This document shows positions 5,969 through 8,409 of a stretch of 8,409 nt of DNA, one piece after another. The stretch is taken from contig CAZYTO010000257.1 of the NCBI GenBank assembly GCA_964650405.1, positions 1 through 8,409 of the forward strand, written 5' to 3'. Both the position numbers and the translations under genes were made by a program. A model generated the notes under the pieces. It ran no database searches. It saw nothing but the letters and a program-made list of their open reading frames with translations, and was not told the origin of the DNA. Each line of letters starts with the position of its first letter. Within the stretch, counting starts at the first letter, position 1. The stretch is from CAZYTO01 sp964650405 (GTDB taxonomy: Bacteria > Acidobacteriota > Thermoanaerobaculia > Gp7-AA8).

Positions 5969-6724
5969 TCACTCGCTCACATTGCGGTTCTTGAGCTTCG
6001 CGGCGAGGTAGTCGCCGTTCATGCGGGCGATGAAGTCGACGGAGATGCCCTTCGGGCAGACCGCCTCGCATTCGCGGAACATCGTGCAACTGCCGAAGTT
6101 CGATTCCATCACGTCGACCATGCGCAGGACGCGCCTGTGCCGCTCGGGCTGCCCCTGCGGCAGCAGGCCGAGGTGCGAGACCTTGGCGGCGGTGAAGAGG
6201 TGGGCGGCGCCGTTCGGGCACTGCGCCACGCACGCCCCGCACTGGATGCACTCCGCGGCGTCCATGGCCCGCTCCTGCACCGCTTTCGGCACGGCCAGGG
6301 AGTTGGCTTCGGGAGCGCTGCCGGTATTGATCGACACATAGCCGCCGGCCTGGATGATGGCGTCCAGCGGAGCGCGGTCGACGATGAGGTCCTTGATCAC
6401 CGGGAAGGCCCGGGCCCGCCAGGGCTCGATCCAGATCTCGTCGCCGTCTTCGAAGTGGCGCATGTGCAACTGGCAGGTGGCCGTCTTCTTCTTCGGCCCG
6501 TGCGCCTCCCCGTTGATCATCATTCCGCACGAGCCGCAGATCCCCTCGCGGCAGTCATGCTCGAAGTGGATGGCCTCCTCGCCCTTCTCGATGAGCGTCT
6601 CGTTGACGACGTCGAGCATTTCCAGGAACGAGGCATCGGGGGAGATGTTGTGAGCGGTGTACGTGGCAAACGCGCCCTGGGCGTCGCGGGAGGCCTGGCG
6701 CCAGACGTGGAGTGTCAAGTTCAT
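5969..6724 (-). CDS. sdhB: Succinate dehydrogenase/fumarate reductase iron-sulfur subunit
   Basis: SdhB (251 residues) carries electrons from the flavin of SdhA through three iron-sulfur clusters to the membrane anchor and quinone. [2Fe-2S] ligands are C58, C63 and C66 in CREGICGSC, and C84 in TATCQLHM. The 18-residue step from C66 to C84 is longer than in the E. coli enzyme and matches my memory of Bacteroides-type FrdB. The C-terminal ferredoxin domain has CIQCGACVAQCP (C159, C162, C165, C169) and CTMFRECEAVCPKG (C213, C219, C223). By analogy with E. coli, C159/C162/C165/C223 hold [4Fe-4S] and C169/C213/C219 hold [3Fe-4S]. All ligands are present, and the length is normal. The ATG at 6722-6724 overlaps the sdhA stop as ATGA, with GAGG eight bases upstream inside sdhA. 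Direction of reaction (succinate oxidation or fumarate reduction) cannot be decided from sequence. Confidence 0.96.
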   Translation of the reverse strand: MNLTLHVWRQASRDAQGAFATYTAHNISPDASFLEMLDVVNETLIEKGEEAIHFEHDCREGICGSCGMMINGEAHGPKKKTATCQLHMRHFEDGDEIWIEPWRARAFPVIKDLIVDRAPLDAIIQAGGYVSINTGSAPEANSLAVPKAVQERAMDAAECIQCGACVAQCPNGAAHLFTAAKVSHLGLLPQGQPERHRRVLRMVDVMESNFGSCTMFRECEAVCPKGISVDFIARMNGDYLAAKLKNRNVSE

Positions 6725-6736
6725 TTATAGGACCTC
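6721..6736 (-). promoter_or_regulatory. sdhA/sdhB translational coupling site
   Basis: The sdhA stop TGA (6721-6723) and the sdhB start ATG (6722-6724) share ATGA, and GAGG at 6733-6736 sits eight bases before the ATG. The overlap plus ribosome binding site fixes the sdhB start and indicates coupled synthesis of the two subunits. Confidence 0.75.
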
Positions 6737-8409
6737 GTTGCAGGTTCTGCGACTTCGTAGACCAGGGGCTCCTTGTGCAGGGCGGGTGCGCCGCTTTCGC
6801 CGCCCCACTCCCAGGCGCCCACGTACATGTAGGAGTCGTCGTTGCGCGCCGCCTCACCGTCCGCCGTCTGGTACTCACAGCGGAAGTGGCCGCCGCACGA
6901 CTCCTCGCGCTGCAGGGCATCGGTGCACATCAGTTCGGCCAGCTCGAAGAAGTCGGCCACACGGCCGGCCTTCTCCAGGGCCTGGTTCGGCTCGTCGTTC
7001 GCACCGAGGACGCGGACGTCTTTCCAGTACTGGGCCTTGAGGTCGCGCACCAGGGTGCGTGCCTTCTTCAGCCCCTCCGCCGTCCGGGCCATGCCGCAGT
7101 ACTCCCACATGACGTGGCCGAGCTCGCGGTGGAAGGAATCGACGCTGCGCGCCCCCTTCGCACCGAGGAGGCGGTCGATGCGCTCTTTGGTATCGGCGAG
7201 CGCCTGCTTGAACTCCGGCGCGTCCGTGGAGACCTTCTTGTTCAACTGATCGGCCAGGTAGTTGCCGATGGTAACGGGCACGACGAAGTAGCCGTCGGCC
7301 AGCCCCTGCATCAGGGCGCTGGCGCCGAGGCGGTTGGCGCCGTGGTCGGAGAAGTTCGCTTCCCCGACGACGAACAGGCCGGGGATGTTCGACATCAGGT
7401 CGTAATCGACCCACAGGCCGCCCATCGTGTAGTGCGGCGCGGGGTAGATGCGCATCGGCACTTCGTACGGATCCTCGGCGGTGATGTCGTGGTACATCGC
7501 GAAGAGATTGCCATAACGCTCCTTGATCACCTCGCGGCCGAGGCGCTGGATGGCGTCGGCGAAGTCGAGGTAGACCCCGCGCCCGCCCGGACCGACGCCT
7601 CGCCCGTCGTCGCACACTTCCTTGGCCGCCCGGGAGGCGATGTCGCGCGGGGCGAGGTTGCCGAAGCTCGGGTACTTCCGTTCCAGGTAGTAGTCGCGCT
7701 CGGCCTCGGGGATGTCGCGCGGCGAGCGCTGGTCGCCCGCCGTCTTCGGCACCCAGATGCGTCCGTCGTTGCGGAGCGACTCCGACATGAGGGTCAGCTT
7801 CGACTGGTAGTCGCCCGACTGCGGGATGCAGGTGGGATGAATCTGCGTGTAGCAGGGATTGGCGAAATAGGCCCCGCGGCGGTGGGCCCGCCAGATGGCC
7901 GTGGTGTTCGAGGCCTTGGCGTTCGTGGACAGGTAGAAGACGTTCGCGTAGCCGCCGGTCCCGAGGATCACGGCGTCGCCGGCGTGCGTCTCGATCCGGC
8001 CCGTGACCATGTCGCGCGTGACGATGCCCTTGGCGCTGCCGTCGACCACGACCAGGTCGAGCATGTCGTGGCGCGTGTACATCTTCACGCGGCCGCTGCG
8101 CACCTGGCGCTCCAGGGCCTGGAACGCGCCGAGGAGCAGTTGCTGGCCGGTCTGTCCGCGCGCGTAGAACGTGCGCGACACCTGCACGCCGCCGAAAGAG
8201 CGGTTCTCCAGCAGCCCGCCGTACTCGCGGGCGAACGGCACGCCCTGGGCCACGGCCTGGTCGATGATGTTCACCGACAGCTCGGCCAGGCGGTGCACGT
8301 TGGCTTCGCGGGAGCGGTAGTCGCCGCCCTTGATCGTGTCGTAGAAGAGACGGAAGACCGAGTCGCCGGCGTTTTGGGAGTTCTTGGGGGGGTTGGTGCC
8401 GCCCTGGGG
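6721..8409 (-). CDS. sdhA: Succinate dehydrogenase/fumarate reductase flavoprotein subunit, N-terminus missing
   Basis: The visible 562 residues are the larger part of the FAD subunit that interconverts succinate and fumarate on the cytoplasmic face of the membrane. The gene runs off the right edge; roughly 75-80 N-terminal residues are missing, judged from the ~640-residue size of B-type relatives, including the FAD Rossmann loop and the flavin-linking histidine. Counting from the first visible residue: QGG near 2-4, FAREYGGLLENRSFGG from about 59, RTFYARGQTGQQLL from about 79, IHPTCIP (H191), SESLRNDGRIWVPK (R213), APHYTMGGLWVDYD (H326) and GANRLGASAL (R360), which carry the conserved substrate and proton-transfer residues. 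The wording of these blocks fits the Bacteroides/Acidobacteria type encoded as sdhC-sdhA-sdhB. An internal GTG at 8296-8298 is not the real start because family sequence continues upstream of it. The last ~45 bases near the edge look error-prone (see findings). Confidence 0.96.
   Translation of the reverse strand, partial: PQGGTNPPKNSQNAGDSVFRLFYDTIKGGDYRSREANVHRLAELSVNIIDQAVAQGVPFAREYGGLLENRSFGGVQVSRTFYARGQTGQQLLLGAFQALERQVRSGRVKMYTRHDMLDLVVVDGSAKGIVTRDMVTGRIETHAGDAVILGTGGYANVFYLSTNAKASNTTAIWRAHRRGAYFANPCYTQIHPTCIPQSGDYQSKLTLMSESLRNDGRIWVPKTAGDQRSPRDIPEAERDYYLERKYPSFGNLAPRDIASRAAKEVCDDGRGVGPGGRGVYLDFADAIQRLGREVIKERYGNLFAMYHDITAEDPYEVPMRIYPAPHYTMGGLWVDYDLMSNIPGLFVVGEANFSDHGANRLGASALMQGLADGYFVVPVTIGNYLADQLNKKVSTDAPEFKQALADTKERIDRLLGAKGARSVDSFHRELGHVMWEYCGMARTAEGLKKARTLVRDLKAQYWKDVRVLGANDEPNQALEKAGRVADFFELAELMCTDALQREESCGGHFRCEYQTADGEAARNDDSYMYVGAWEWGGESGAPALHKEPLVYEVAEPATRSYK

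Noticed and set aside
6721..8298. sdhA starting at GTG 8296-8298
   Set aside because: Conserved SdhA sequence (RLFYDTIKGGDYRSREANV) continues upstream to the edge, so the gene is cut by the window and does not start there.

Overview
The window is a gene-dense, GC-rich bacterial chromosomal segment with no phage, plasmid, insertion-sequence, CRISPR or RNA-gene signal. The gene set suggests a free-living Acidobacteriota-like organism: a non-classical (B-type) succinate dehydrogenase/fumarate reductase, a soluble GAF-PAS hybrid kinase, a Uma2 nuclease-fold protein and long GC-rich genes with very short spacers. This placement is an inference from gene content, not from a marker gene.

Layout. 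The left third reads rightward: the C-terminal end of a TPR protein (2-322), a class I/II PLP aminotransferase overlapping it by four bases (319-1437), and a class V PLP enzyme of the isopenicillin N epimerase-like group (1489-2661). The right two thirds read leftward: an sdhA flavoprotein gene cut by the window edge (6721-8409), sdhB overlapping it by four bases (5969-6724), a large hybrid histidine kinase (3333-5912) and a small Uma2-family gene (2681-3262). The two groups converge at about 2661-2681 with only 19 bases between stop codons and no terminator hairpin.

How the genes work together. SdhA and SdhB are the catalytic and electron-transfer subunits of one membrane enzyme linking the TCA cycle to the quinone pool; the membrane anchor gene is probably upstream, beyond the right edge. 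The kinase lies 56 bp after sdhB on the same strand, but an imperfect hairpin and AT-rich DNA in that gap leave co-transcription open. The two PLP enzymes look like one transcription unit with the TPR gene; their substrates cannot be read from sequence.

Most worth a second look: (1) degenerate period-7 repeats on both sides of the Uma2 gene, carrying stop triplets, in which both leftward genes end; (2) six apparent departures from the SdhA family consensus in the last ~45 bases, every one explained by a single change to G on the plus strand, which looks like sequence error at a contig end; (3) a first receiver domain of the kinase that lacks part of its phosphorylation chemistry; (4) an aminotransferase lacking the usual C-terminal carboxylate-binding arginine; (5) a hairpin that would cover the ribosome binding site of the kinase's upstream start codon. 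I found no convincing wholly new multi-gene system.
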